Source of the DNA: Catonia carolina
Taxonomy: Eukaryota > Arthropoda > Insecta > Hemiptera > Achilidae
Assembly (NCBI GenBank): GCA_035578175.1
Contig: JAQMRL010000003.1
Span: 80,301,969-80,365,968 of the forward strand
DNA: 64,000 nucleotides
Reading direction: 5' to 3'
Part shown: positions 53,546 to 64,000 of the stretch, in pieces
Position numbering within the stretch: position 1 is the stretch's first letter
How the letters are laid out: each line of letters opens with the position of its first letter
Notes under the pieces: model-generated
What the model was told of the DNA's origin: nothing
Database searches by the model: none
The model's input: only the letters and a program-made list of their open reading frames with translations
Position numbers and translations under genes: made by a program

Positions 53546-54742
53546 TCTTTTTATTATTAGCTCAATTTTTATTTTATAAAATAAATTTTAAAATCTAAAT
53601 TTATATATATTTTTAAATCTTTTATGCAGTATTTAGTAGTATTCATAGAAGTTAAAAAAAATTACTTAAAATAATAAAATTGTTTTTATAAACACATATT
53701 TTTAATTAGTATAGTATTAATAATAGAATAATAAAAGACATCAGCGAAGTTTTTCGATTATACATTTTTTAATAATAGGATAGTTAATACTAGTTTTAAA
53801 TAGTAGTCTACATTATCGATTTGCATTAATAATTACTAATTTATTAAAGATGATTATTACAAATATGAACATTTAAAGTAAGTAAAAGGTAATGAAAATG
53901 ATATCGTTAAGTATTTAATGTATATTGAATTACTTTATAACTTGATTTCCATCCGTTTTTCCCTTCATTTCCGATGGATTAACTGAATTCTAACGATAAA
54001 ATTAGTTTATTATTTTATTGACTCGTACCTAAATAATTATTTAGGTGAAGAAATAAGTTTATTTAAATACAATTTCCTTGTGTGTTTATTTATATAGTAT
54101 TCGTTATCATATGATACAGCTAGAGGCCGTTTAACTGATACCGAGATGTAAACGGTAGGGGAATATAAACCAAGATTAAGCTATGAAGATGAGATTGAAG
54201 AGAAATGGAAATAGTGTCGTGATATCTTCTCTCTTTCTCTTTCCAACTTTCATTCCTTCATCCTCACTCACTTACATTCTCTTTCCCTCTTACGGTGTGG
54301 ACGTATAAGGACGAAATTGGTATGAGCAGACCGCGGCCGTTGGAAGCACGCCATTTCATCCTGCAAGATATTACATCCCCTTCAATTAGTTGAGAAATGT
54401 TCCCTCTATAAGGTACCACTATTAATCAAAAGGGGTGGAAACCCGCTGCTTTCAATCATAAACTTCAATCAGAAAAATTTTCTGCACAATCAAAATTCCA
54501 AATGAACAAGTTACGTAAAGAAATAAATTCTTGGAATTAATTTTCAAATTCATTTGAAATTACTTGTTGAAACTGTTTAAATATCAAATAGATTTATCAT
54601 TATATGTAATTGATCTTTATATTGCAACATCACATCAATAAAATAATAATAATCTTACTGATATTTTAAAATTTGTGTAGTATTTGAAAGTTCTAGGTTT
54701 GATTCTCGATCTACATCTAATGATAAACCTATATTACTCGTA
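53546..54742. other. Intergenic stretch, nothing recognised
   Basis: 53546-54100 is extremely AT-rich. 54110-54450 is more mixed, with a CT-rich tract (54220-54290), but no frame or motif could be supported. Confidence 0.35.
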
Positions 54743-55136
54743 CTGTTGTTTAGGTCATCAGCCAAAAGGCTGGTTTGAGCCTCTAGAGGTTTTACTAAGT
54801 AAAATGAGGAATGAGGTGGTTTACAATTGGCTTCCTCACTGAATGGAAAAGTAAGCTTATCAGCATTCCGGGCCCTCTGAAAAGCACATATTTTCCACTC
54901 TGCAAATGACACCTTCACTTCATTCACCACAGGGTCTGGCTGTATAATGAAATTCATTACTTTCAGAAGAGATAACTCTGATTAGGGTCTTTTACACCTC
55001 TACCTCTTCTCTTCTTAAATGATTCAGTCATTTAATTGGCTGAGCATGTGATAAGAAACAGAACTATTTATTTTAGCCCTGCAATGAACAGATTGAGTGT
55101 AAATAATTTGACACTCCACCTGTCCGTTAAGGGCAG
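54743..55136 (-). mobile_element. SINE-like family C copy
   Basis: Complete reverse copy. Flanks ATTACTCGTACT and ATTACTTGTACT form a 12-bp duplication with one mismatch. Confidence 0.82.
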
Positions 55137-55230
55137 ATTACTTGTACTAGCCTCTCTATATTGTTGCTCAAATAAATTCATTTCTGCCAACAAGATTAAG
55201 TGTAGAACAAGTAATTACAGTAATTATAAC

Positions 55231-55835
55231 GGGTGTTTCAAAAAAGGAGGCTACTCCTTTAAAGCTAATATGAATGTATATGTATCAGTTGCCCTTCAAC
55301 CAATTACTTAGAATTTTCTATTTAAATCACCAGCCCCATTTCTGTTTTATTTGTAATTTTAAATGCAAAAGCCTATAATGGGCACAATACTGTTGTTAAA
55401 ATGCATGATTTAGTCAAAAAATAATTTCCTAATCTTAACGTTGAGCCAAAATAGCACTTTTGTTTTAAATGGCTGCCATATTAAAACGAAACATCGAATT
55501 TTACTTTATAAATATCCAAGTTATTAAGAAAACTGTGATCTTTATCATATTTAAACCCGATTTTTTAAACGTAAATCATGGATAAAATAACAGATGTTTA
55601 AAAGAACACTAACAGAAAACCGGATAAGAAATGGGATTTTTTTTGCGCAAACAACTGTGTCTCCGAAATTTTTTTAAATGAAACAATTTAAGACAAACGA
55701 GTCAACACAGAAAATAACATGTTTTAATTTGTTGTAAGGTTAAAATTTTTCCGTTTGGTCATTTTTGGAATTGAGCTTTTCAAACACAACGGACTTCTTT
55801 CGTGGTGGGCACGTACAAACGTATTAAATTAATCC
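55231..55835. mobile_element. Element related to one arm of the 5731-6925 foldback
   Basis: Begins TAACGGGTGTTTCAAAAAAG, a Tc1-like type of end. From about 55312 it matches 6405-6925 (shared ATTTTCTATTT, GGCACAATACTG-like, AAAACTGTGATCTT blocks). The opposite terminus was not found, so it is truncated or decayed. Confidence 0.5.
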
Positions 55836-56131
55836 TGCTGGAAACAACATTCTCGTTCTTGTAAATCTAACATTGCTATAAACTGATAGAATGAATAACG
55901 AGATACCAAACTATTTCACAGACTTGTAAAAAAATAAATGCCTGTTACACGGCGCCGAGAGATCTTTAAATACTCTTTAGGTTTTTTTCTCTATTTAGGA
56001 AATTCACAATCTGTTGGAAACAATCAGTGAATGTGATAACTCAAAATTTGGAAAAAAATAACATGATAAATAAACGTGAGTGGAGACACAGTCCAGTGAC
56101 AGAACTCCGACGTGAATAGATAAGTGTAGCA
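55836..56131. other. Intergenic stretch, nothing recognised
   Basis: No motif seen. Confidence 0.3.
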
Positions 56132-56590
56132 TTAAGTACTAGACCTACACTTAGAACACTGTAATGAATAGTCAATTACAGTAATACGATAATTGATGAG
56201 GTACCGGCTCCATCGACGTTTTAGACGTCTTATTGGATTGTTTGGGAGAATCTGCGTAGCCAGATTTGAGATCAATGGGTTATGGTGGTTCACGAGTTTC
56301 TTCCTATATTTTGTATATAGTTTTAAGAAAACGCCATTTATGTAGGGTACGTTTAGATCTGAGTGTAGCGTTTTATTGGTTAACATCATAGGGGGCGTTA
56401 ACTATCCTCCGTAAAATGTTTGATTGGAAACGCTGAATTTTTGTTAATACCGATGGTTTTGCACAGCAGTAAAGCTGACTGGCATAGCTCCATATTAGTC
56501 GAAGGTAGGAGCTGTAAATGGTTAATTTAGATGTAGTTGGTAACTTGGATTTGCGTGAAAGAAGCTGTACAACTCTTTAGGTTAAAAATA
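56132..56590 (-). pseudogene. Jockey-like LINE reverse transcriptase C-terminal fragment
   Basis: The minus strand starts VQLLSRKSKLPTTSKL near 56575, reads IWSYASQLYCCAKPSVLTKI and RRLKRRWSRYLINY, with a break near 56400. Same block as 35711-36127. 5' truncated and dead. Confidence 0.75.
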
Positions 56591-56697
56591 AAATAATAAT
56601 ATAACAATCAATACCAATTATCAATTTATATTTCAATTCAATACAAATTATCAATTATACGTGTTTAAAAAATTGTCCTTCCTTCACCTAATTAATC

Positions 56698-57210
56698 ACA
56701 AAAAATCTATATGAAACTCTCAACACGACTTTCACTTACCAACGTATACATAATTGAATATAACCAACGTTTAATGATGGAGTGAGTGACGCAAAATAAA
56801 AATAATCTTTAGAACTTAAAAATACGGTGAATCACTAATTAACGCTAAACTAGGTTTTATAAAAAGAAATGCTTGAAATAAAAGTTGTATAACCTCTAAA
56901 AGTCTATAGCGTAAATTATACACACTTTTGTCGTAAAATTAAGGCCTGAAATCCCATTTTTTACGATTTTTTGCCATTTTTTTGACGAGCAAAAAACAGA
57001 AAATCATTTATTGACGCTACACTAAGCTTTGTAGAATGTTTGAAATAAAAGTTGTAAGTTTTTGAAATTCTTACAACTATAATTATACCCACACTTTTGC
57101 CCTAAAATGCAAATTAAGGCCGCAATCTTAAAAAAAGAAAACACTTGTTTACCACCATTATTTAGATTGGCCAAGAGAAATTCGTGTGATTGTTTCTCAT
57201 CAGATTTTTA
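56698..57210 (-). repeat. CTTTCTCTTGCC family, diverged tail half
   Basis: AAAAAATCTATATGAAACTC through CCCTAAAATGCAAATTAAGG, then a second inverted end near 57165-57205 (GGCCAAGAGAAA and TTTCTCATCAGATTTTT). Two copies seem to be fused head to head. Confidence 0.65.
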
Positions 57211-57600
57211 ACCTTAAGTAGCTAAAATATTTTGTAAATAGTGTATTATTACATGCACTATTAAGTTACTAATTAAGTGTGATATAATAATTTTTATAGG
57301 TTAAATTTAGCACGTAATTTATAATTAAGGTAGTTGGAATCTATAGAATAATAAATTGCACTAATTTTACAGCCCATTCCCAATAAAAAATGTCAACGGC
57401 CGAATAAATAAATAAAAAAAATCACGTTGCGATCAATGCTATAATACTTAAATACAAAGGTCATGTTCGACTCATAGATGAGTCCTCACGATGACTCATG
57501 ATGTTGAATATAAATTTCTTAAAGTTGTAGCTAGACTAAGTGTTAAAATAATTCAAAATAATTTGTAAAAATATTTATTGATTGTACATAGCTGCTTAGT
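57211..57600. other. Intergenic stretch, nothing recognised
   Basis: No motif seen. Confidence 0.3.
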
Positions 57601-57815
57601 TGTACTAAGTTTCTTCTTCTTCTTCCAACCAAGGATCAGGCCGCAGCCTGATCCGAACTAACATAATATGACATCTATCTCCATCTTTTCCTTGGTCTAC
57701 CGACTTTCCGTTTACCTTCTGGAACATATCAGTGCACCTGTTTCGGTATCCTGAGAACTGACATCCTTGCCATGTGCTGTCTCCGACTTTGGCGATAATC
57801 AAACACAACTTCATT
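57601..57815 (-). pseudogene. LINE 3'-terminal fragment (RTE-like end)
   Basis: On the minus strand, in one frame KRKVGRPRKRWR follows a broken segment, and another ends in DPWLEEEEET. The GRPRKRW motif and the GAAGAA-rich 3' end are typical of RTE-like LINE tails. No RT core remains. Confidence 0.55.
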
Positions 57816-58110
57816 TTTTTAAATTTTAATTTTATTATTTATTATTTTATTTATTTCATTATTTTTATTTATTTTTTATTTTACTTTATCTTTTCGTTCA
57901 AGTTGTAAATTTATACAAATAAATTTAAATAAAGATAAATGTAATTATAACATTTACAATATTATGAACTAGTCTTTACTTTCAATTAGTAATATGTATG
58001 GATCAGTTAAAACTGGTTTAAAATTGATATTGAAAAAGATTCTATTATATAAATTATTGTTATTACCGTATTGTTTTGAGATAAAATACTTCACTCATTT
58101 AATTTTAAAA
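57816..58110. other. Intergenic AT-rich stretch, nothing recognised
   Basis: 57816-57900 is nearly pure A/T. Confidence 0.3.
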
Positions 58111-58440
58111 GTAGCTTGTTAGCCGGTTTGGGCCTACGGGATTCAGTTATGGGGCACAGCATCGACTTCAAACATCGAGATTCTGCAACGGTTTCAATCA
58201 AGAGCTCTGCGGACCATAGGCTACTAAATGCACCGCGGTATAGGCTATTACCAACGCCGCTATACATCGTGATATGGATGTGCAAACGGTACGAGAAGAA
58301 ATACAAAGTTTCAGTTGTAAATACATTAAACGTCTAAACAACCACGTAAATCACTTAGCACTGAATCTCTTAGACAACAGAAATGATGTTCATAGACTAA
58401 AACGTGCTACGGTACTGGATCTCCCAGGGCGATTCTGATA
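58111..58440 (+). pseudogene. Jockey-like LINE C-terminal remnant
   Basis: From 58140: IQLWGTASTSNIEILQRFQS, then RALRTIG, followed after frameshifts by IKRLNNHVNHLALNLLDNR and HRLKRATVLDLP. This is the conserved Jockey C-terminal block. At least two frameshifts; dead. Confidence 0.75.
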
Positions 58441-58483
58441 GTGTGATTTTACATAGTAAATAATATAATATTAATATTCTGTA

Positions 58484-58810
58484 ACCCACCGGGTTGGTCT
58501 AGAGGTAAAGTCGTCGCCAAAATCAGCTGTTTAACAGCTGATTTTCGGAGACGAAGGTTCCTGGTTCAAATCCTAGTAAAGGTAGTTACTTTTATACGGA
58601 TTTGAATGCTAGACAGTGGTTACCGGTGTACTTTTATGGTTGGGGTTCAATTAACCATACTCTCTCAGGAATGGTCGACCTGAGTCTGTACAAGACTACA
58701 CCTCATTTACACGTCATACACATCATCCTCATCTCATTGGGTCTTGGGGTTGCTTTTTGTTCTGAATTGAACAGATTGCAACGTACACAAATTAGGGATT
58801 ACAAAAAAAA
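58484..58810 (+). mobile_element. SINE family B, full length, perfect target duplication
   Basis: tRNA-derived head GGGTTGGTCTAGAGGTAAAG (A box) and CTGGTTCAAATCC (B box), a 3' body of about 240 bp and a short A run. AATATTCTGTA is repeated at 58473-58483 and 58811-58821. Between the boxes lies a 13-bp perfect stem with a 1-nt loop (58520-58546). Confidence 0.87.
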
Positions 58811-58821
58811 AATATTCTGTA

Positions 58822-60179
58822 GATGATTGGCTTGTTTGAGTGTGAATGTTGTAAATAACTGAATGAACATTTTTATTTATCTCCAGTAAAGTTCGGTGTA
58901 CATATATTTTCGAAACCTTGTGCTTATTATTTATTACTTCTCATTTTTTTTTTGTTTTAAGGAGGTTTTGGTTATTTTTTTTAATATATATATTTTTTTT
59001 AAAAACACTATCTAATTTTGATTGTAAATAATAATTAATAGCAGTATAATATGTTTTAATGTTATAATTTGTTAATTACACCAGTGGGTTGTAATTTGTT
59101 CATGTGTTAATTCTAAAATTGATAAGTTGCATTTATTGTTATACAACAGATTATGCATCAAAAAAAGGTTATATGAAAAAAAAATTAGTGTAATAAAGAA
59201 AATGAATTTCTTATTTCCCACGCGTGACAGCATTTACATTCAGTAGTAAATCAATGCGTGCAAAATTAATATTCATTACAAGTTAGGGTAAATTTGAAGA
59301 CGATAAAGAGGGTGGTTGAGCGAGGGTGAATGTTTAAAAAAGCCACCCCGTACTGTGGCTGACAGAGCGGAGCTCCTTCAAGGAGCTTGTAGTATTAGAG
59401 ATGTATAAAAGAAAAGCGAGTCTACAGTATTGTAGCTTACTATAGTATATAATTGAGGAAGTCTCGATGAGAGGTTATGAATGCACCTGGGCTACTTTTA
59501 CTTCTATCCTGGGATGAGCCGTATCCTTATTCTGGATGCTTTGATCATTCTTGACCGTTACCGGACAGGCCACTTGTTCAAAGGGGAATATATATATATA
59601 TATATACGTAGATGAATCCTGAAAAACCTGCTGCTGGACTACCCCTTGTGTTTCCATCCCTCTTAATAACACGCTCACCTCGGATGAAATACAAAGATAT
59701 TTAACACAACAATTTCGTGCAACTGGATCTCATCCTTCAACTATTAGTATAACCTAATTCAAATATTAGTTCTTTTAATACTATATTAAAAAACCTTTAT
59801 TTCTTATTTCTTTATAAATACCCTCAGGAAATTTATGAACGCGTGAGAATATCATGAAAAATAGGCCTATTATAGTGTTTATACTACACAGATTCAAAAA
59901 TTAGTACAGAGTTCTTGAAAACCCCATAACAAAGGGTTTAAAGGATTATTATTTTGTCTACAATGTTAGGAAACATGAAAGAATAATAGAAGTAATATTA
60001 AACAATTAAGATATAGTACTCAGTATTATACCTTACGAAACATAGACATGTTTCACCACCTAATTTTAACAATTTTATAATCAATTAACTTAAATCTGAA
60101 AATTAAGTATAAGTTAATCTTTAAATTTAACAAATTTTCTGATTTATTGTATGTTGATTCGTTATTTATCTTTGTGTTG
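58822..60179. other. Intergenic stretch, nothing recognised
   Basis: No gene seen. Small features only: a (TA)n-like tract near 59588-59605 and a GGAGCTCCTTCAAGGAGCTT palindrome near 59370-59390. Confidence 0.35.
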
Positions 60180-60181
60180 CT

Positions 60182-60570
60182 GTTGTTGTTGTTTAGGTCA
60201 TCAGCCGAAAGGTTGGTCTGAATCTCTAGAGGGTTTACTAAGTAAAACGAGGAATGAGGTAGTTAACCATTTCCTTCCACACTGATTGGAAAAGTATGCT
60301 TATCAGGATGCCAGGCTATAAGGAAAGCATCTAGTTTCTGCTGCGAATGACATCATAACTTCATTCACCACAGGGTCTGGTTGTATAATGAAATCCATTA
60401 TTCTCAGAGGAGATAGCTCTGACTAATACACCTCTACCTCTTCTGTTCTTAAATTCTTCAGTCATATAATTCTCTGACCATATGATAAGAAACCGAACTA
60501 CTTTTGTAGCCTTGGAACCAGCAGATTGAGCGCAAATAATTTAACACTCTACTTGCCTGTTCTGTGCAAA
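60182..60570 (-). mobile_element. SINE-like family C copy
   Basis: Complete, diverged reverse copy with a GTTGTTGTT tail complement at its left. No clear duplication. Confidence 0.78.
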
Positions 60571-60984
60571 CGAAAGAATTATAGAAGTAATATTAAATGA
60601 CTAAAATATACTCCGTATTTTACCTTATGAACCATTATCATTTATTTTAGACCCCTAATTTAAACAATTTCATATTAAATTGACGTAAAATTAAAAACTA
60701 AGTATAATCTTTAAATTTAAATTCAATAAATTTCTGATTAGAAACATGTTAAACATATCCTTGTGCACAAACTACACATTTATTTTTAAAGTTGAACTTT
60801 AGATGTATTCGTGACACACATGCTACCAGATAATCCGAGGAAAACGCGCTTTTGAGCCTTCTCTGCGGTTATTTTGTTTCCTTACTTTTTTCTTTGACAG
60901 TTCTGGTGGTTTTTTTATTAATTTTACTTATAATAAAAAATTAAACATTTCATCAAACGGTGAATGTATGCTACTGTGTTTAAT

Positions 60985-61245
60985 AAATTAGTAACTAAAT
61001 TTATATAAAATTAAAAATTCTACAGGTTTTACTTCAATGTTTTTATAAAGCGCTTAGTTTATCGGCAGTTAGTGATTTTCCGTATTTTTAAGTCGACCAA
61101 AGGTTAATTTTCATTTAGCGTCATTCACTCTTGATTGAAATTAGATTAAATTTTAAATTTTACATTTGTTATTCATGATTAATTAAAGGTTATGTTTTTA
61201 ATGATTTACATTTAATTCTGGTTTGTTTCACACCAGAATTTTTAA
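60985..61245 (+). repeat. CTTTCTCTTGCC family, tail fragment
   Basis: Blocks GCGCTTAGTTTATCGGCAGT to GTTTCACACCAGAATTTTT; the head is missing. Confidence 0.65.
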
Positions 61246-62573
61246 GATATAGGCTACAGTCGTTTAACAGAAAAGACCGTTGTTGATGTAAATTAATAGT
61301 ATATATTAATTAAAAACTTGTTGCTATTATCAATAGTCTTAATTTTATATTAGTTTGACAGAAGTTTAGTCAAGTCAAAAACAATTTCAAGATTGTTAGT
61401 AAGATATAATTATGTAGTAGGTAAATTGAACGATCAGTGTGAACATTCCTGGAAGATATTCGCATTAAAATGATTGGTAATAGAGGCTAAAACTTGTTAC
61501 AGAAGTGTCTAACTGTTAGGCTAAGCTTATTGGTGTATTATGTAATCATAGTTGGAGTATATAGGCAACACAGTTTCATGTCTCACACCGGTCGGACGCA
61601 GGGGTATACCCACACTCCGACACCCCTTTTAACATATAGTTTCAAAGTACCTACTCTGCTACCAACTCCAAACAATTTCAATTTACGACATAAGTTTTCA
61701 TAATGCAGGCGGGATTTTTCTTTTTATCCGGTCAAGTTTGGCAATTATTTATTTGTTTAAAGTTTGAGCAGCGGACGGGTTTATCGATTGTGTTACTATG
61801 GCTAATTAATTAATAAACTTTGTTCCAAATGGAGACTCGCATTGCAACCATTCTTGCCTCGGGCGAGCTATGGCGACACCCTCTATTCCCTCCACCCTCC
61901 AAAGTATCAAATAATAAACAATTCTATCACTCCTTGCTTTACTTTAGTTTCTCCTTAACATATTTTTATTTTACTCCTTAAATTTCCCATAAATCTTTTA
62001 AAAAGATTATACTTAACTCTAACCTCCTTTCCGACACAATTAAGAGGAGAATGAACTTTGTATCTCGCCAATGTTAAATTTGCTATTATTATGTACATTT
62101 TTCATAGGATTAGTGAAAGTTACGAACATGAAACTTTACACACTTATAGTTGTAGGGAGGTTTTAGCTACTGACATTTTTTCAATTTAATCTGTTGGACC
62201 ATAAAGTTCTTAAAAGATTAACGAATAACATAAAATTTTTACAATTGTTTTCTACGTTTTTTCCGTATTACTATTTTTTTTGAGCACCTGAGGAAGTAAA
62301 AACAATGTCGGTGAATGTGCATGTACATGATAATTAACTAGTAAAAATTTCAGCCTGGTAGGTTAAATGGTTTCTGAGATAAACGTACCTAAGTGTTAAA
62401 AATGTAAATTTACGGGAAAAGGCACAAATGAGAAACAAAATGTACACAAACAAGTTTAATTTCCTATCAACAGTTGATTAGAAAGCTGCACCAACAGCGG
62501 AGAATATTAAAAATAGTGAAGCAGATATTTAAAAAAAAAACTAAAATTCTTTTTGCACTAAAATGAACAATAT
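61246..62573. other. Intergenic stretch, nothing recognised
   Basis: A patch at 61570-61930 is less AT-rich but shows no lasting frame, splice pair or repeat end. Confidence 0.35.
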
Positions 62574-62586
62574 AAAAATATGAAAA

Positions 62587-62780
62587 GCCGGCCGCATTGG
62601 CGGAGTTGGTAACGTGCTCGCCTCTCATCATGCGGTCCTGGGTTCGAATCCCACTCAGGCACGGCATATTTTCATACGTTACAAAAAAAAATCATTTCAT
62701 CCTCCATTGTACCATAGTTACACCCCAACGTCGTCGCTAATGACCGCTGTAGTTGATGCGACGTTAAATAAAAAAAAAAA
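62587..62780 (+). mobile_element. SINE family A, tail type 2, with target duplication
   Basis: Head GGCGGAGTTGG, B box GGTTCGAATCC, tail type 2 (GTAGTTGATGCGACGTTAAA) and an A run. AAAATATGAAAA is repeated on both sides (about 62575-62586 and 62780-62791). Confidence 0.88.
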
Positions 62781-62791
62781 AATATGAAAAA

Positions 62792-63110
62792 TATTTGTTC
62801 TTGGCGACATGCTAATTTTTTAGGATAAAACCTGATAAAAACTTAAATTTTTTTCATTAAAATAATTTTTTGTTGTAATTTAATGTTTTTGTGGTAGGTC
62901 TAGGTCTAAACTATTAAAAAACCTAAAAAACCGAAAATCAAAATTTTCAGTCAAAACCATCATACAATCTCCCCTTAATACTGTTATACCAACAACGTCT
63001 TCTATAAATTTAAAAATATAACAAGTTCAATTCCCCAATGAAGCCTAAATAATTTTTATAAATATAAACCCAAATTCACTGTTTTAAAATAAATAATTTT
63101 TTCTATTAAC
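62792..63110. other. Intergenic stretch, nothing recognised
   Basis: AT-rich; no element seen. Confidence 0.3.
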
Positions 63111-63114
63111 GGTG

Positions 63115-63430
63115 AAACCCATCGGGTTGATCTAATGGTAAGTCGTCGCCGCGAGCCATCTACTTAACTCCTGACTTTCGTAGACGAAGGTTCTGTGGTT
63201 CAAATCCTAATGAAGATGATTTTACTTTTATACAGATTTGAACACTAGACAGTGATTACCGGTGTACTTCGATAGTCGGGTTTCAATTAACCATACTCTT
63301 TCATGCTTGAGTCTGTACAACCTTACACCTCATTTACTCGTCATACATATCTTCCTCATCTCATTGAGTCATGGAGTTTTTTATTATTCTGAAATTAACA
63401 GTGAAACGTACATACATTAGTGATAAAAAA
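63115..63430 (+). mobile_element. SINE family B, full length
   Basis: Same head, body and A run as the 58484 copy, more diverged. The sequence between the boxes (GCGAGCCATCTACTTAACTC) can no longer form the perfect stem. Flanks TTAACGGTGA and ATAACAGTGA are a probable target duplication. Confidence 0.82.
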
Positions 63431-63689
63431 ATAACAGTGATTTATATTTTTTAGTATCTATATAAAATGAGTGATTTAAAATTTGACGGGAATCTCTCTG
63501 GAGTCGATTCTATTGCTAAAAATAAGAAAATTGTTCGTATAAACATAGATCCGTGAACTCTTCGTTGGTTTTTATTTAATTTTAAATTTATTACAGAAAT
63601 ACATTATGTTGATATTTCTGTTGCCAATCTATGAAAAAATTATTTCATTTTCTTGAAAAATAGCAAATATATTTAAAAAGTTAGACAAA

Positions 63690-63900
63690 TCCGAAAGAGG
63701 AGGGTCGCCTTTTTCGGCCAAATAACTGACTATTAATGATTTTTCGTATTTTTCAGTTCTACAGTGATTAATTTTCATTTTGAGTCAAAATTTATGTTAT
63801 TTAATTTACATTGTTTACTCATGATTAAACGTAAGTTGATATATTTCCATATTTACATTGGCAAGAGAAAGTCGTGTGAGTGTTTCACACCAGATTTTTT
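63690..63900 (+). repeat. CTTTCTCTTGCC family, tail fragment
   Basis: CGTATTTTTCAGTTCTACAG to GTTTCACACCAGATTTTTT, including the tail motif GGCAAGAGAAAGTCGTGTGA. Confidence 0.7.
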
Positions 63901-64000
63901 TACTTTTTTGATTCAAAATTGGTATTTTATGTATTGATGTTTGAGATTGATACATTAAATTTACATAATAGCTATAATTTCCCTGTAATAGTCACGAAAA

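Overview
The window is AT-rich eukaryotic DNA, most likely from an insect. The evidence is one metazoan-type nuclear gene cut by large introns, plus a mix of Tc1/mariner, Tigger/pogo, piggyBac, hAT, Jockey-like and other LINEs and tRNA-derived SINEs. A hemipteran-like genome is my guess; nothing in the sequence fixes the order. No bacterial features, CRISPR arrays, rRNA genes or authentic tRNA genes were seen.

The only host protein-coding gene I can assemble is a cardiolipin synthase (CRLS1 type) on the minus strand. It runs from a start codon at 24783 to a TGA at 3604-3606. Six coding exons (24783-24175, 21012-20875, 18733-18604, 11030-10945, 5030-4870, 3697-3604) are joined by GT-AG introns in compatible phases. 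Together they give 1218 nt, or 405 residues, with a complete CDP-alcohol phosphatidyltransferase signature. About 20 kb of intron separates the exons, much of it transposon-derived. Intron 5 holds an old LINE tail and a 133-bp tandem duplication that copies the exon 5 splice donor. Intron 4 holds a hAT-type MITE and three large inverted repeats. Intron 3 holds an intact Tigger element nested in a degraded foldback element. Intron 2 holds a mariner remnant split by a piggyBac element. Intron 1 holds a long dispersed repeat, a Tc1-like element, a Tigger fragment and a SINE.

Outside the gene the window is repeat-rich. The left edge (1-1342) is the 3' part of a LINE reverse transcriptase with a poly(A) tail. 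From 24.8 to 64 kb there are: about ten or more copies or fragments of a roughly 0.95-kb non-coding repeat (called here the CTTTCTCTTGCC family) carrying a CA/TG microsatellite; several Jockey-like LINE remnants; a nearly complete LINE at 45488-49262 with perfect target-site duplications, interrupted by a pogo-type element; a second Tc1-like element (33530-34483); and three SINE or SINE-like families (A, tRNA head with two alternative tails; B, tRNA head with a hairpin in the anticodon position; C, about 400 bp with an AAC-rich tail). Many insertions keep their target duplications, so the order of several events can be read directly.

The most notable items are the intact Tigger transposase (possible PCNA-binding motif and an Asp-to-Glu change at a catalytic position), the foldback mariner whose two arms each encode the same transposase C-terminus, the cluster of inverted repeats in one CRLS1 intron, the exon-boundary duplication, and the repeat families with well-preserved boundaries. 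Family names are from motif recognition only; no database search was possible.
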